The notes under the pieces were generated by a model that ran no database searches, was not told the DNA's origin, and worked only from the letters and a program-made list of their open reading frames with translations. A stretch of 40,937 bases of DNA, from positions 1 through 40,937 of the forward strand of contig CALAJP010000122.1 in the NCBI GenBank assembly GCA_937922815.1, given 5' to 3'. Numbering within the stretch: the first letter of the stretch is position 1; each line of letters opens with the position of its first letter. This document shows, piece by piece, positions 7,932 through 18,200 of the stretch. The position numbers were made by a program, and so were the translations under genes. Origin of the DNA: an uncultured Saprospiraceae bacterium. Lineage in GTDB: Bacteria; Bacteroidota; Bacteroidia; Chitinophagales; Saprospiraceae.

Positions 7932-8396
7932 CTACAATAGTTTTAAATAAATTTTTTAGAATAAAGCGGTAACTTAAAGGAGACAAAAGTAAAAAACTTA
8001 ATCTCTTTTTATATACCCTAAAATACCAATATAGACCCAATTATAACTTAGTGTAAATGTTAATTTACGTAGAGTTAACAAAAATTGTCTTGTAACTTAG
8101 TTTTTTATGAAATGATATAAAATTTATATGTTTTTATAATATATGTTTAATCTTGTTAATTAAGTATTTTTTGAATCTAAAGCATGAAAACAAATAATAA
8201 TTTTTTGTGAAATTTTTTACATTTTTTTGTAGTTAGATATGAAGCTACCTTTTGAATTAATTGAAGATAATGAGGAAGTGAATTTATACTTTTTTGCTTT
8301 AAAAATTATACAAGATATTTGTATCATTTTTATTACTTACCTACTAAAACTGTATATTTACGTTTTCTTTGAAAACCTCTATAAAATAAAAATTCG
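7932..8396. promoter_or_regulatory. 465-bp divergent intergenic region between the receptor gene and purL
   Basis: This very AT-rich stretch separates two divergent genes and must hold both promoters. On the minus strand, 7984-7991 reads TACTTTTG, matching the Bacteroidota -7 consensus TANNTTTG at a suitable distance from the receptor ATG, but I see no convincing -33 TTG at the right spacing. On the plus strand, TATATTTA at 8353-8360 is a weak -7 candidate for purL. A 60-codon open frame (8239-8421) overlaps purL and looks like chance. No riboswitch-like conserved fold could be recognised by eye. Confidence 0.4.
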
Positions 8397-10628
8397 ATGT
8401 CTCAACAACTACCTAATGTAGAAACGGCAATCCAATTAGGATTAACAGCAGATGAGTTTGAATTGGTGAAGAAACATATGGGAAGGCAGCCCAATTTTAC
8501 AGAATTAAGTATTTTTTCTGTGATGTGGTCTGAACACTGTTCATACAAAAATTCCATAAAATATTTAAAAACACTGCCCCGAAAAGGAGAAAAATTACTG
8601 GTTGAAGCAGGGGAGGAGAATGCAGGGTTGGTAGATATAGGGGGAGGTATGGCATGTGCTTTCAAAATTGAATCTCACAACCATCCCTCTTTTATTGAGC
8701 CATTTCAAGGTGCAGCTACGGGAGTAGGTGGAATTCATCGAGATATTTTTACTATGGGAGCGAGACCTATTGCCGCTCTAAATTCACTTCGTTTTGGTAA
8801 ACTAAACACCTCGAAAATGAGGCGTTTGGTCGCTGGAGTAGTTGATGGAATTAGTAGTTATGGTAATTGTTTTGGTGTACCAACGGTAGCAGGAGAAACG
8901 TATTTTCATCCGTCTTATGATCAAAATATTCTAGTCAATGCGATGTCTGTTGGAATCGTAGAGGTAGGGAAAACTTTATCTGCGACGGCTGATGGCCCAG
9001 GAAACTCCGTTTTTATTGTGGGTTCTGCAACGGGAAAAGATGGGATACACGGAGCTACTTTCGCATCTGCGGACTTGACGGAAGAATCTTCGGAAGACTT
9101 GCCTTCTGTTCAAGTAGGAGATCCGTTTCAAGAAAAACTATTGCTTGAAGCATCTTTAGAATTAGCAAAAACAGACGCTATTATTGGTATGCAGGATATG
9201 GGGGCAGCTGGAATTATTTGTTCTACTTCCGAAATGAGTGCGAAGAGTAAGACAGGAATGAAAATCGATTTGGACAAAGTTCCTACTCGACAAGCCAATA
9301 TGAAAGATTGGGAAATTTTGCTTTCAGAAAGCCAAGAAAGAATGTTGGTGGTTGTGAAGAAAGGAAGAGAGCAAGAAGTATTAGATATATTTGATAAATG
9401 GGATTTGGAATGTAAAGAGATTGGAGAAATAACGGATACTCAGCATTTAGAGTTTTACCAAAATGGAGAACTTTGTGCACATGTTCCTTGCGAACCTTTA
9501 GTTTTGGGAGGAGGAGCACCTGTTTATGATAGAGAATATGAGCGACCAACATATTTAGATAAGATTGATAAGTTTGATGCTTCAAAAGTTGATGAACCTA
9601 ATAATCTAATGCATGTGGCTAAAAAATTATTAGAATCACCTAATATTGCTTCCAAAAAATGGATTTCTGAGCAATATGATTCTATGGTTAGGCTGAATAA
9701 TGCCAATACAAATATGCCTTCGGATGCGGCTATTATAAGACTAAAAGACTCTTCTAAAGCACTATTGGCGACTACTGATTGTAATTCTAATTATGTATAT
9801 GCTGACCCCGAAAAAGGAGCTATGATTGCGGTTTCAGAAGCAGCAAGAAATATCGTTTGTTCGGGTGGAGAACCTGTTGCTATCACAAATTGTCTGAATT
9901 TTGGAAACCCTTATAGTCCAGAAGTCTATTACCAATTCGTTAATGCCATAAAAGGGATGGGAGCAGCCTGCGAAAAATTTGAAACGCCCGTAACAGGAGG
10001 AAATGTTAGTTTTTATAATCAATCGAATATTGATGGAAATACAGTTCCTGTCCAACCAACGCCAACCATTGGGATGTTAGGAATTATGGAAGATGTGGAA
10101 AATAGAATGGGATTAGCTTTTCAGAACGAAGGAGATGTTATTGTTCTATTGGGGCCTATCAATAATTGCATCAATTCATCAGAATATTTAAGAATTATAC
10201 ATAAAGAAAATTATTCTCCAGCACCTTATTTTGATTTAGAAATGGAATATCAAGTTCAGCGGTGTATTTCTAAGTTAATTACTGAAAAACTACCAACTTC
10301 TGTTCATGATGTATCTGACGGGGGATTGTTTTTTAACCTTTTGGAGAGTGGAATGGTTAATAAGTTAGGTTTTGAACTGAATGTTTTTCCTAAAAGGATA
10401 AGAAAAGATGCTTTCTTGTTTGGTGAAGGGCAATCTCGTGTTGTCATATCTTTGTCAAAAGAGAAACTAGAAACACTACAAAATATAGCGGAAACGTTTG
10501 GAGTAGATAGTTTAGTGATTGGTGAAGTTAAAGAAAGAAACATCGTTATTAATAAAAAAGACTTCGGAGCAGTTAATAAATGGAAATATTCTTTCGACCA
10601 CCGATTGGGTGAACTTTTAGGAGAATAA
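8397..10628 (+). CDS. purL: Phosphoribosylformylglycinamidine synthase subunit PurL, 743 aa
   Basis: PurL is the ATP-dependent synthetase subunit that converts FGAR plus ammonia to FGAM, the fourth step of de novo IMP synthesis. The ~740-residue length identifies the small PurL, which needs separate PurQ (glutaminase) and PurS subunits; neither is in this window. Recognisable motifs are [14 protein letters not shown] (about 41-54), then [19 protein letters not shown] and [20 protein letters not shown] (nucleotide and metal site). Mid-protein there is [15 protein letters not shown], and in the second half [10 protein letters not shown] and [21 protein letters not shown] lies near the C terminus. 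The start ATG at 8397 gives the expected N terminus. A TlpA lipoprotein gene follows 68 bp downstream. The pathway's next enzyme, PurM, is encoded elsewhere in the window (27369-28544, opposite strand). Confidence 0.97.
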   Translation: MSQQLPNVETAIQLGLTADEFELVKKHMGRQPNFTELSIFSVMWSEHCSYKNSIKYLKTLPRKGEKLLVEAGEENAGLVDIGGGMACAFKIESHNHPSFIEPFQGAATGVGGIHRDIFTMGARPIAALNSLRFGKLNTSKMRRLVAGVVDGISSYGNCFGVPTVAGETYFHPSYDQNILVNAMSVGIVEVGKTLSATADGPGNSVFIVGSATGKDGIHGATFASADLTEESSEDLPSVQVGDPFQEKLLLEASLELAKTDAIIGMQDMGAAGIICSTSEMSAKSKTGMKIDLDKVPTRQANMKDWEILLSESQERMLVVVKKGREQEVLDIFDKWDLECKEIGEITDTQHLEFYQNGELCAHVPCEPLVLGGGAPVYDREYERPTYLDKIDKFDASKVDEPNNLMHVAKKLLESPNIASKKWISEQYDSMVRLNNANTNMPSDAAIIRLKDSSKALLATTDCNSNYVYADPEKGAMIAVSEAARNIVCSGGEPVAITNCLNFGNPYSPEVYYQFVNAIKGMGAACEKFETPVTGGNVSFYNQSNIDGNTVPVQPTPTIGMLGIMEDVENRMGLAFQNEGDVIVLLGPINNCINSSEYLRIIHKENYSPAPYFDLEMEYQVQRCISKLITEKLPTSVHDVSDGGLFFNLLESGMVNKLGFELNVFPKRIRKDAFLFGEGQSRVVISLSKEKLETLQNIAETFGVDSLVIGEVKERNIVINKKDFGAVNKWKYSFDHRLGELLGE

Positions 10629-10696
10629 AGTTGTCTAATTAATTAGAGTGCTTTACTTACTTTATAAAATCTAACAATTTTTAGAAACATATTTTT

Positions 10697-11788
10697 ATGA
10701 AATCATTTTTTTATCTTTTTTCATTTTTATGCATTGCTGTTTTTGTTCAATGCGATTCTTCAAAAACGAATAATTCGGCTTCGAATCAAGCCAAAAGTAG
10801 TGGAAAAACCATTAAATTGGACGCTAATATTCAAGGCTCAGGCGACTTGAAGGCTTTTGTAGATATGAATTTATTAGTACAGAAAAAATACGAATCGGTA
10901 TCCAATATTACTATTCCTTCTAACGGTAAATTCTCTTTAGATATTCCTGCTAATGAACCAGGTTTCTATCGTTTAAGAATTGGTGCAGTTAAGTATTCTT
11001 TTGCTTTAACAGGAAAAGAAAAAAACCTTTCATTGAAAGGTACATTAGAAGAAATGAAAGCAGGTTCTTTAAAAATGGAAGGCGCTCCTGAGAATGAAAA
11101 TGTGGCTAAAATTCAAGAATTACTTGAAAATAGAAAATTAAATATAAATTCTGTTGGCGAAATTATTAATAATAATGATTACGCCGTAGTTACGAAACTA
11201 TGGACTTTATTACAAATTACTCCAATGACAACTGCTTTGCCATTATACAAAAAAGTAGAAAATCAATTGAGAAATGAAATGCCTAACTCTACTTATACTA
11301 AAGCATTTGCACAAAGAACAGGTTTGCTAGAGGCAGAATTGAAAAGACAAGCTTCTTTACAAAGCTTGCAAGTAGGTAAAGTTGCTCCCGATTTAGCGTT
11401 TAACAACCCTGATGGAAAAGAAATGAAGTTGAGTGATTTGAAAGGGAAAGTGGTTTTATTAGATTTTTGGGCATCATGGTGTGGACCTTGTCGTAGAGAA
11501 AACCCTAGTGTTGTTAAGGTTTATGATAAATACAAAAGTAAAGGTTTTACGGTTTATAGTGTTTCGTTGGATAGAAGCCAAGAAAAATGGGTAAAAGCTA
11601 TTGAAAAAGATAAATTGTCTTGGAATAATCACGTTTCAGACTTGAAAGCTTGGCAATCAGAAGCAGCTAAAATTTATAATGTTCGTTCTATTCCTGCTAC
11701 ATTTATGTTAGATAGAGAAGGGAAAATTGCAGCTACTAACCTAAGAGGAGCGCATCAAATCGAAGCTGAATTGAAAAAACTTTTATAA
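10697..11788 (+). CDS. TlpA-family thioredoxin-like lipoprotein, 363 aa
   Basis: A signal peptide runs to a likely lipidated Cys19 (CIAVFVQCDSS; Gln at -1 is an unusual lipobox residue). Residues ~35-130 form a DUF4369-like beta domain (GFYRLRIG, FALTGKEKNLSLKG), residues ~135-220 are helical, and the C-terminal ~145 residues are a TlpA/ResA-type thioredoxin fold. The active site is C262-G-P-C265 within DFWASWCGPCRRENPSV, followed by the cis-Pro segment VRSIPATFMLD. Such proteins are anchored in the periplasm and act as thiol oxidoreductases, often reducing disulfides. The gene begins 68 bp after purL and ends 9 bp before trpD, so it is probably cotranscribed with trpDC. Confidence 0.9.
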   Translation: MKSFFYLFSFLCIAVFVQCDSSKTNNSASNQAKSSGKTIKLDANIQGSGDLKAFVDMNLLVQKKYESVSNITIPSNGKFSLDIPANEPGFYRLRIGAVKYSFALTGKEKNLSLKGTLEEMKAGSLKMEGAPENENVAKIQELLENRKLNINSVGEIINNNDYAVVTKLWTLLQITPMTTALPLYKKVENQLRNEMPNSTYTKAFAQRTGLLEAELKRQASLQSLQVGKVAPDLAFNNPDGKEMKLSDLKGKVVLLDFWASWCGPCRRENPSVVKVYDKYKSKGFTVYSVSLDRSQEKWVKAIEKDKLSWNNHVSDLKAWQSEAAKIYNVRSIPATFMLDREGKIAATNLRGAHQIEAELKKLL

Positions 11789-11797
11789 GACAAGTCT

Positions 11798-12790
11798 GTG
11801 AAGAAAATATTAAACCAACTATTTGATCAACATCCTTTGTCTAGGCAACAAGCTGCTGAAGCTTTGGATTCTATATCTAATGGCAATGAAAATGATGCTC
11901 ATATTGCAGCCTTTCTAACGGCTTTTAGAATGAGACCAATCAAAGCTGAAGAATTATTAGGTTTCAGAGATGTGATGTTAGAAAAGGCGAAACCTATTTC
12001 TTGGAATGGTGAATCAACAATTGATATTGTTGGGACTGGAGGTGATGGGAAAAATACGTTTAATATTTCAACTTTGACATGTTTTGTGGTTGCTGGTGCA
12101 GGTTATAAAGTTACTAAACACGGTAATTATGCCTCTTCTTCACACTGTGGTTCTTCGAATGTATTAGAGTCATTAGGCTATCAATTTACGAATGATGAAG
12201 CTGTACTAAAAAGACAAATTGATGAAGCTGGAATTTGCTTTTTGCATGCTCCTTTGTTTCATCCCAGTATGAAATACGTTGCTGGAGTTCGAAAACAACT
12301 AGGTTTTAGGACATTTTTCAATTTATTAGGACCTATCGTTAATCCTATTCAACCAAGCCACTCATTATTAGGTGTTTCTACAATAGATCAAGGAGATTTA
12401 TATCAACAGGTTCTAAGTGATGATAAAGAAAGAAATTTCAAAATAGTTCATGCCATTGATGGCTATGATGAAATTTCGCTGACAGGCGATAGTGTTATTT
12501 GGGATTCAAAGGCTAAACAACATCTCAGTCCAAATGATTTTGGTTTGAAAAAAGTGCAAGCCAGCGATATTTTTGGTGGTGAAAGGGTAGAAGATGCCAA
12601 AAACATATTTTTAGATATAATTAGTGGAAATGGTACTTCAGCCCAAAATTCTGTGGTAATAGCGAATGCGGCTATGGCAATTCAATGTATGGACAATACA
12701 AAAGATGTTAGTACTTGTATTGAAGAAGCTAAACAGTCCTTATTGTCAAAAAGGGCATTTGAAGTATTAAAATCTGTAACCTCGAATTAA
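11798..12790 (+). CDS. trpD: Anthranilate phosphoribosyltransferase TrpD, 330 aa
   Basis: TrpD transfers phosphoribose from PRPP to anthranilate, the second committed step of tryptophan synthesis. The PRPP loop is G79-T-G-G-D83 followed by GKNTFNIST. The K107-H-G-N110 segment continues YASSSHCGSSNVLESLG. FNLLGPIVNP and the acidic metal site DGYDEIS (about 225-231) complete the family pattern. The length is standard. The start is GTG at 11798, 9 bp after the preceding stop; no ATG in a better position is seen. trpC follows after 9 bp, so the two are clearly one operon. TrpE, TrpG, TrpF, TrpB and TrpA are not in the window. Confidence 0.96.
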   Translation: MKKILNQLFDQHPLSRQQAAEALDSISNGNENDAHIAAFLTAFRMRPIKAEELLGFRDVMLEKAKPISWNGESTIDIVGTGGDGKNTFNISTLTCFVVAGAGYKVTKHGNYASSSHCGSSNVLESLGYQFTNDEAVLKRQIDEAGICFLHAPLFHPSMKYVAGVRKQLGFRTFFNLLGPIVNPIQPSHSLLGVSTIDQGDLYQQVLSDDKERNFKIVHAIDGYDEISLTGDSVIWDSKAKQHLSPNDFGLKKVQASDIFGGERVEDAKNIFLDIISGNGTSAQNSVVIANAAMAIQCMDNTKDVSTCIEEAKQSLLSKRAFEVLKSVTSN

Positions 12791-12799
12791 ATTTGCTTG

Positions 12800-13588
12800 A
12801 TGAATATTTTAGAAAAAATTGTTGCCAGAAAACAAGAGGAGAATAAAATTAATGAAGCAAATATCAGTATTGAAAAACTTCAGAAATACCTTCATTTCAA
12901 TAGGAAAACAATTTCTCTTACTAAGAGATTAAAAAATAGTGATGATTTCGGAATCATTACTGAGTTTAAGAAAAAATCGCCTTCTCAGTCCAATATTAAT
13001 TTGGAAGCTAAGGTTGAAATAGTAACCGAAGGATATACTCAATTTGGAGCAGCAGGATTATCCGTATTAACGGATCAAGATTTCTTTGGTGGACATAATC
13101 ATTATTTGACGGTAGCTAGGAATATTAATCAAATTCCCATCCTTCGAAAAGATTTTATTGTTTCTGAATATCAAGTATATGAAGCGAAAGCAATTGGTGC
13201 GGATGTGATTTTGTTAATTGCTGAATGTTTAACGGCTCAACAAGTGGATAAATTGTCAGCTTTGGCACATGAATTAGGGATGGAAGTTTTATTAGAAGTT
13301 CATACGGCTGACCAAGTATCGAAACGCACCAAAAATGTGGATATACTGGGGATAAACAACCGAAATCTAAAAACTTTCGAAACCAGTATTCAAACGTCAA
13401 TTGATATTGTTAAAAACCTAAGCATTCCTTCGGATGTTGCCATTATATCAGAAAGTGGAATAGAATCTCCCGAAGCAATACATAAACTGAGAAAAGTTGG
13501 TTTTGATGGGTTCTTGATTGGCACCTATTTTATGCGTCAAGAATCACCTGAAATTGCTTTTAAAGAGTTTGTTGAAAGTTTACAGTAG
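12800..13588 (+). CDS. trpC: Indole-3-glycerol-phosphate synthase TrpC, 262 aa
   Basis: This TIM-barrel enzyme closes the indole ring (CdRP to indole-3-glycerol phosphate). Its catalytic motifs are present: E55-F-K57 in ITEFKKKSPSQ, SVLTDQDFFGG, PILRKDFIVSEYQVYEAKAIGAD, LLEVHTADQ, LGINNRNLKTFE and ISESGIESPE, ending with the phosphate-binding GFLIGTYFM. It is a stand-alone TrpC, not fused to TrpF. I use the ATG at 12800 rather than the TTG one codon earlier. It is 9 bp downstream of trpD. A 109-bp gap separates it from the next gene, and I see no clear terminator there. Confidence 0.96.
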   Translation: MNILEKIVARKQEENKINEANISIEKLQKYLHFNRKTISLTKRLKNSDDFGIITEFKKKSPSQSNINLEAKVEIVTEGYTQFGAAGLSVLTDQDFFGGHNHYLTVARNINQIPILRKDFIVSEYQVYEAKAIGADVILLIAECLTAQQVDKLSALAHELGMEVLLEVHTADQVSKRTKNVDILGINNRNLKTFETSIQTSIDIVKNLSIPSDVAIISESGIESPEAIHKLRKVGFDGFLIGTYFMRQESPEIAFKEFVESLQ

Positions 13589-13697
13589 AAATATTTCGAG
13601 TATCTTATCTATAATTAATGTTGTGAATACAACTTGAATGAATGAAATGGTATCATTATAGCGTACCTTTTTTAATTCATAATGACGCATTAGAACT

Positions 13698-14255
13698 ATG
13701 AAGAAACCTTTCAATGCTTTCCTTTTTTTTCTATTATTTATTTTTTCGGTAGAAACCAATGCTCAAAAATATACGGATATGGTGGAAGGGTTCGAGATAT
13801 TTCTTCCAGAGGGTACTTTTGATACTAAAATTGATACCATAGAAACAGAATTAGGAGAGATAATTTATAAAAATTATTATGCGGCTAAGCCAATGCCAAG
13901 TGACACCTTAGGTGAAAATTACTTTTATAGTCTGGGTATTTGTTCGTACCCCGAACAATTTGATGTTAGCGATACGGCAACAGTAAATCTTATTATAGAT
14001 CAATCCATCAAAGAGTTGACTTTTAACATGAACGGAAAACTTTTTTATCAAGCTCAAGATGATTACTATGATAATTTTGGTAAAATTTTTCGTATTGTTT
14101 ATAATAAAGGAAATGCGATTCTGAAGGGCAAAATATTCTTAATAGAAAAAAAATTATACGTATTGCAAGTTGCGACGATTAGAAAATATTCACTAAATAG
14201 AAAGATGGATAGTTTTTTAGACTCGTTCAAAATATTAGAAAAAACTAAGAATTAA
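13698..14255 (+). CDS. Secreted hypothetical protein, possibly PsbP-like fold, 185 aa
   Basis: A signal peptide (MKKPFNAFLFFLLFIFSVETNAQ) precedes a ~160-residue domain. The order of motifs (FEIFLPEGTFD near the start, a central YFYSLGICSYPEQFD, then GKIFRIVYNKGNAILKGKIFLIEKKLYVLQV and a final FLDSFKILE) resembles small secreted Bacteroidota proteins with a PsbP/DUF1795-like alpha-beta fold. That resemblance is by eye only, and no function can be assigned. The patatin gene starts 7 bp downstream, so the two are probably translated from one transcript. Confidence 0.75.
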   Translation: MKKPFNAFLFFLLFIFSVETNAQKYTDMVEGFEIFLPEGTFDTKIDTIETELGEIIYKNYYAAKPMPSDTLGENYFYSLGICSYPEQFDVSDTATVNLIIDQSIKELTFNMNGKLFYQAQDDYYDNFGKIFRIVYNKGNAILKGKIFLIEKKLYVLQVATIRKYSLNRKMDSFLDSFKILEKTKN

Positions 14256-14262
14256 ATTCAAA

Positions 14263-15048
14263 TTGAAATCAGAAGCTAAGGATTTTAAGGTTGGTGTAGC
14301 TTTTTCGGGTGGTGCAATGAGAGGAATTGCCCATATAGGAGTTCTCGCTGCCTTAGAAGAAGAAAATATTGAAATTGATATAGTTTCTGGAATCAGTGCA
14401 GGGTCTATTGTCGCAACACTTTATGCGGCAGGGTTCACGGCCGAAGAGATGTTGAATATTGTAAAAAAACATTTAGGCATAAAAGCAATTAGACCAGGAG
14501 TACCTAAGTTGGGTTTTTTTAGCTTATCATATTTAGGCAATACCTTAAAAAAATATATCCCTCACAATTCTTTCGAAGCTTTAGAGAAACCGATTTGGGT
14601 AGGAGCAACGAATATTAATACAGGGCATTTGGAGTATTTCAACACAGGTTCGCTTGACGATAAAATAATGGCAAGTTGTGCAATGCCAATTGTTTTCAAA
14701 CCCGTTCAGATAGAAGACGATTTATATTTAGACGGCGGAGTTGTTGGAAATTTACCTGCCAGAATACTGAAAAATAAGTGTGATGTGTTGGTGGGCGTTA
14801 ATTTGATTTCTACGCTAAACGACTACAATAATTCAGTAAATAATATCGTTACTTTAGCGTCGAGAGCGTTCGAAATCGCCGTTTTTCAGAACGCTGTTCA
14901 AGATGTGAGCGTTTGTGATTTGGTTTTAGACCCACCTAATTTAAACCAAATACAGGTATATGATGTTTTTAAAGTAGATCAGATTTTTGAATCAGGATAC
15001 AAGCATACAAAAGATAAGATAGAAGCGATAAAAAAACTTGTTTTTTAG
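14263..15048 (+). CDS. Patatin-like phospholipase, 261 aa
   Basis: This is a patatin-family acyl hydrolase (phospholipase A2/lysophospholipase type). The oxyanion-hole glycine loop is SGGAMRG (15-21), the nucleophile elbow G43-I-S45-A-G47, and the catalytic aspartate D157 in the DGG motif (LYLDGGVVGNLPA). The Ser-Asp dyad is therefore intact. The protein is short, covering the core patatin domain with little extra, and has no signal peptide, so it is likely cytoplasmic or membrane-associated on the inner face. The start is TTG (14263); the first in-frame ATG lies within the GGAMRG loop and would remove it, so TTG is preferred. It lies 7 bp after the preceding secreted-protein gene. Confidence 0.92.
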   Translation: MKSEAKDFKVGVAFSGGAMRGIAHIGVLAALEEENIEIDIVSGISAGSIVATLYAAGFTAEEMLNIVKKHLGIKAIRPGVPKLGFFSLSYLGNTLKKYIPHNSFEALEKPIWVGATNINTGHLEYFNTGSLDDKIMASCAMPIVFKPVQIEDDLYLDGGVVGNLPARILKNKCDVLVGVNLISTLNDYNNSVNNIVTLASRAFEIAVFQNAVQDVSVCDLVLDPPNLNQIQVYDVFKVDQIFESGYKHTKDKIEAIKKLVF

Positions 15049-15263
15049 ATTTATTTATCGAATAAACCAAATATAATACTTGAATAGAGTATAAACTTAT
15101 ACTTTTTGCTATTATTTTCATTGATTTCTAAACGAAAATACTGTAATTACGTATTTTATGGCTAGATAATTGACGGTCTTACGAAGACCAATGTACTAAA
15201 ATTAGTGCTATGCTTTATTCGAAAAACAAAAAATAGAAATTGTAAATCCAGACCCAACTTTAA
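15049..15263. promoter_or_regulatory. Leader region upstream of the 1582-aa T9SS protein
   Basis: The gap is AT-rich. It contains a small hairpin, GGTCTT-acg-AAGACC at 15175-15189, about 75 bp before the ATG. It could be a regulatory hairpin in the 5' leader. I cannot point to a confident promoter, and no gene is seen. Confidence 0.3.
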
Positions 15264-18200
15264 ATGAAAAAAATATCCTACATATTAACTCTAATTCTTG
15301 TTAGCTTACTTGGAGATCTTGTTGCTCAACAACATTTTGAATTAGAAAGTAATACAGGAAAGTTTAAAGTTGCAAACATATCGGAGGGCATAACGATATG
15401 CGGCTTAGAACCTACAAAAGCGTATAGAGTTCAAATTCTGAAAGATAGATATAAAGACAAGAACAGTTACCGGTTTTTGCGTACTAACCTTACCGATAGT
15501 TTATTAGTAGCCTCTACAGATTGTCATCGTTTTAGTTTAGAAACTATTAATGAGTTCGATGCAAAAAGCTTTAAGAAAAATGACGTTTATATAAATGTGG
15601 CTCAACCTTCGACTAAAGCTGCCTCGAGAATGCCCATGAGCATTGCTTCTCAGCAAGACGGATTAGCACTTGTACAGCAGTTTGTAGGAGATGTTTGTGG
15701 TGATATAGTTGAAGAAAGTATTCGTGTATCGGGCTGGTTAGGAACTTTTACAGGGGCAGATAATATCTTAGGCTTTGATGATGGGATTGTGATGGGAACT
15801 AATGATATTCAATATTCTGCAGGAAGCAATAATAACTCTGGAATAGATAGAACTCAAAACCCTCTTCCTACGAGAGAAGATGATTTGCAAGCATTGGTGG
15901 GCGGAAGTCTATGGGAAAATAGACAAGGCGTTTTTGATGTTACGACCATTGAGTTTGACTTTGTTCCTACATCAAGTCGAATTACATTTGAATATGTTTT
16001 TGCATCGAAGGAGTATTGTGAATTTGTAAATGAATTTAATGATGCTTTTGGATTCTTTCTAAGTGGTCCTGGAATAGCAGGGAACTTCACCAATGCGGCT
16101 CAAAATATTGCATTGGTTCCTAATTCTAATGATTTTGTATCTATCAATAATATTAATCATTTAAAAAATACAGAATTTTATATCAATAATATTCCCAACA
16201 GTAATACCCATTCGGAAGAATTTGGAGATTGTGGTGCATATATTTTAAATAACCCTGCGGTCAATGATAGAAACTTTAGAATGGATGGATATACCATTCC
16301 TTTGGTTGCAGAAGCAGAAGTGATTCCTTGTGAAACTTATCATATTAAACTTGTTATTGGTGATGCCTTTGACGATGGTTTTGACTCTGCGGTATATCTT
16401 CGTTCTAAATCGTTTCGCTCGACAGGAGATGTATATGTTGAGTTTGATTTTCCAAATTCAGACTCTATTCTTTACGAAGGTTGTGACCAAGAGGGAATTA
16501 TTCGCTTTGTGAGAACGGATGATGGACAAGAAGATTTGATTGTTGATGTACAAAAATTAGGTACTGCATTAGAAAACCAAGATGTAGAATTTTCATTTCA
16601 AGATGAAGTAGTAATTCCTCCAGGGGGAGTTTTAGAAGAATTTGTCTATATCATTGAAGATAATGAAGACGAAGAAAGAGAAAGTGTTATTATAGATATA
16701 GGTGTTGCTTGTAATTGCGATAGACCGTTTTATGAATTTTATATTGAAGACGTAAAACCTATTACAGTATCGCTGAATGATACCGTTCATTGTCAAAATG
16801 AAGGAGATTTACTGTTAATTCCAACTATTACAGGCGGATTACCTGCGGTAAACTCTAGTATCGATTATATCTATGAATGGTCGGACGGTGTTACAACAGC
16901 AAGTCATGGTTTTCAACCTGGTTTTAACGATGTTCTTCAATTGAATGTATCAGATGGGTGCAAGTCGAGTAACGAAACGGTTTCTGTTCAGGTAAGAGAG
17001 GAGATAACAGGAACATTGGTAGGGCCGCCTCCTACTAGTTGTTCAGATTCTATTAATACTAGCCTAAGTATTGTGTTTACGGGAGAAAAGCCCTATTATT
17101 TTCAATATTCGGTAGATGGCGTATTATCCGAATTGATAGCAACTACCGAAAATAATTATGAACTACCCATTGATAAAATAGGCAATTATAAATTAGAAAA
17201 TGTAGCTAACGACTATTGTGTAGGTTCTGTATCTGGCGAATTAAATATAGAATTTATCCCTATTCAAGTAAATACAGAAGTAATAAAAGTTACCTGCCAC
17301 GATGCTACCGACGCTAGTATTTTGATAAATAATCCTAATGATGTAGAATATACATATTTGTGGAATACAGGAGCAATAACGGCTAATTTAGAAAATATAG
17401 GAGCAGGTGATTATTCAGTAACGATTAGTTCTCCGACTTGTAATATTTCTAGGTCATTTACAATCGAAACGCCGCCAGCTTTAAGCCTAAATACTAGTAT
17501 TTTGAGTATTCCTGATTGTGTCAACTTTCAAAACGGAAGTATTGAACTGACTATTACAGGTGGAGTAGAGCCTTATAACACGCTTTGGTCACCTATGTTT
17601 GGAGATAGAACTAGATTGTTAGTTGATAATCTAAGTACGGGAATTTATACAGCAAGGGTAACAGATGATAATGGATGTATTAGGGATATAGATACGGAAT
17701 TGGTGCCTGCAGATGGTATGCCTACCATTAATATAGTTTCGGGGCGACCGATTAGTTGTGTGGATTTTAATTCCAATTTAGACGCTAGTTTATCTACTCA
17801 GGGAGATAGTATTACATTTAATTGGCAGACTCAAGATGGAAATTTTGAAACGGGAGAGAATACACTTCAACCAACAGTTGATGTACCTGCGGTTTATCAA
17901 CTAATATTAACAAATACGAATAATAATTGTACCAATGCGGGTTTTGCAGAAATTGCTGATGGGCGGGTTTTTCCAGCGATTTTGCCCATTGAAGATAAAG
18001 AATTTTTCTGTAGATTTTCTGATATTTCATTTACGCCAACAGTCAGTAATCTTTCAGATATAAATCCTAGTTATAATTGGTCAACGACGGACGGAAATAT
18101 AGTAAACGGTAGAAATTCATCGACTGTTGGGGTCAATCAACCAGGTACCTATCGTTTTAGTGTAACCAATACAATTTCGGGTTGCGAAACTTCTGCCAAC

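Noticed and set aside
7813-8040. 75-codon minus-strand open frame extending over the receptor gene start
   Set aside because: It overlaps the signal-peptide region of the TonB-dependent receptor in a different frame and has no protein-like composition.
8239-8421. 60-codon hydrophobic open frame upstream of and overlapping purL
   Set aside because: It overlaps the purL start in another frame, is mostly AT-driven Ile/Leu/Phe/Tyr codons and has no recognisable family. I treat it as chance.
10635-10646. CTAATTAATTAG palindrome after purL as a terminator
   Set aside because: The stem is all A/T except one pair and has no T-run, so it is too weak to call a terminator.
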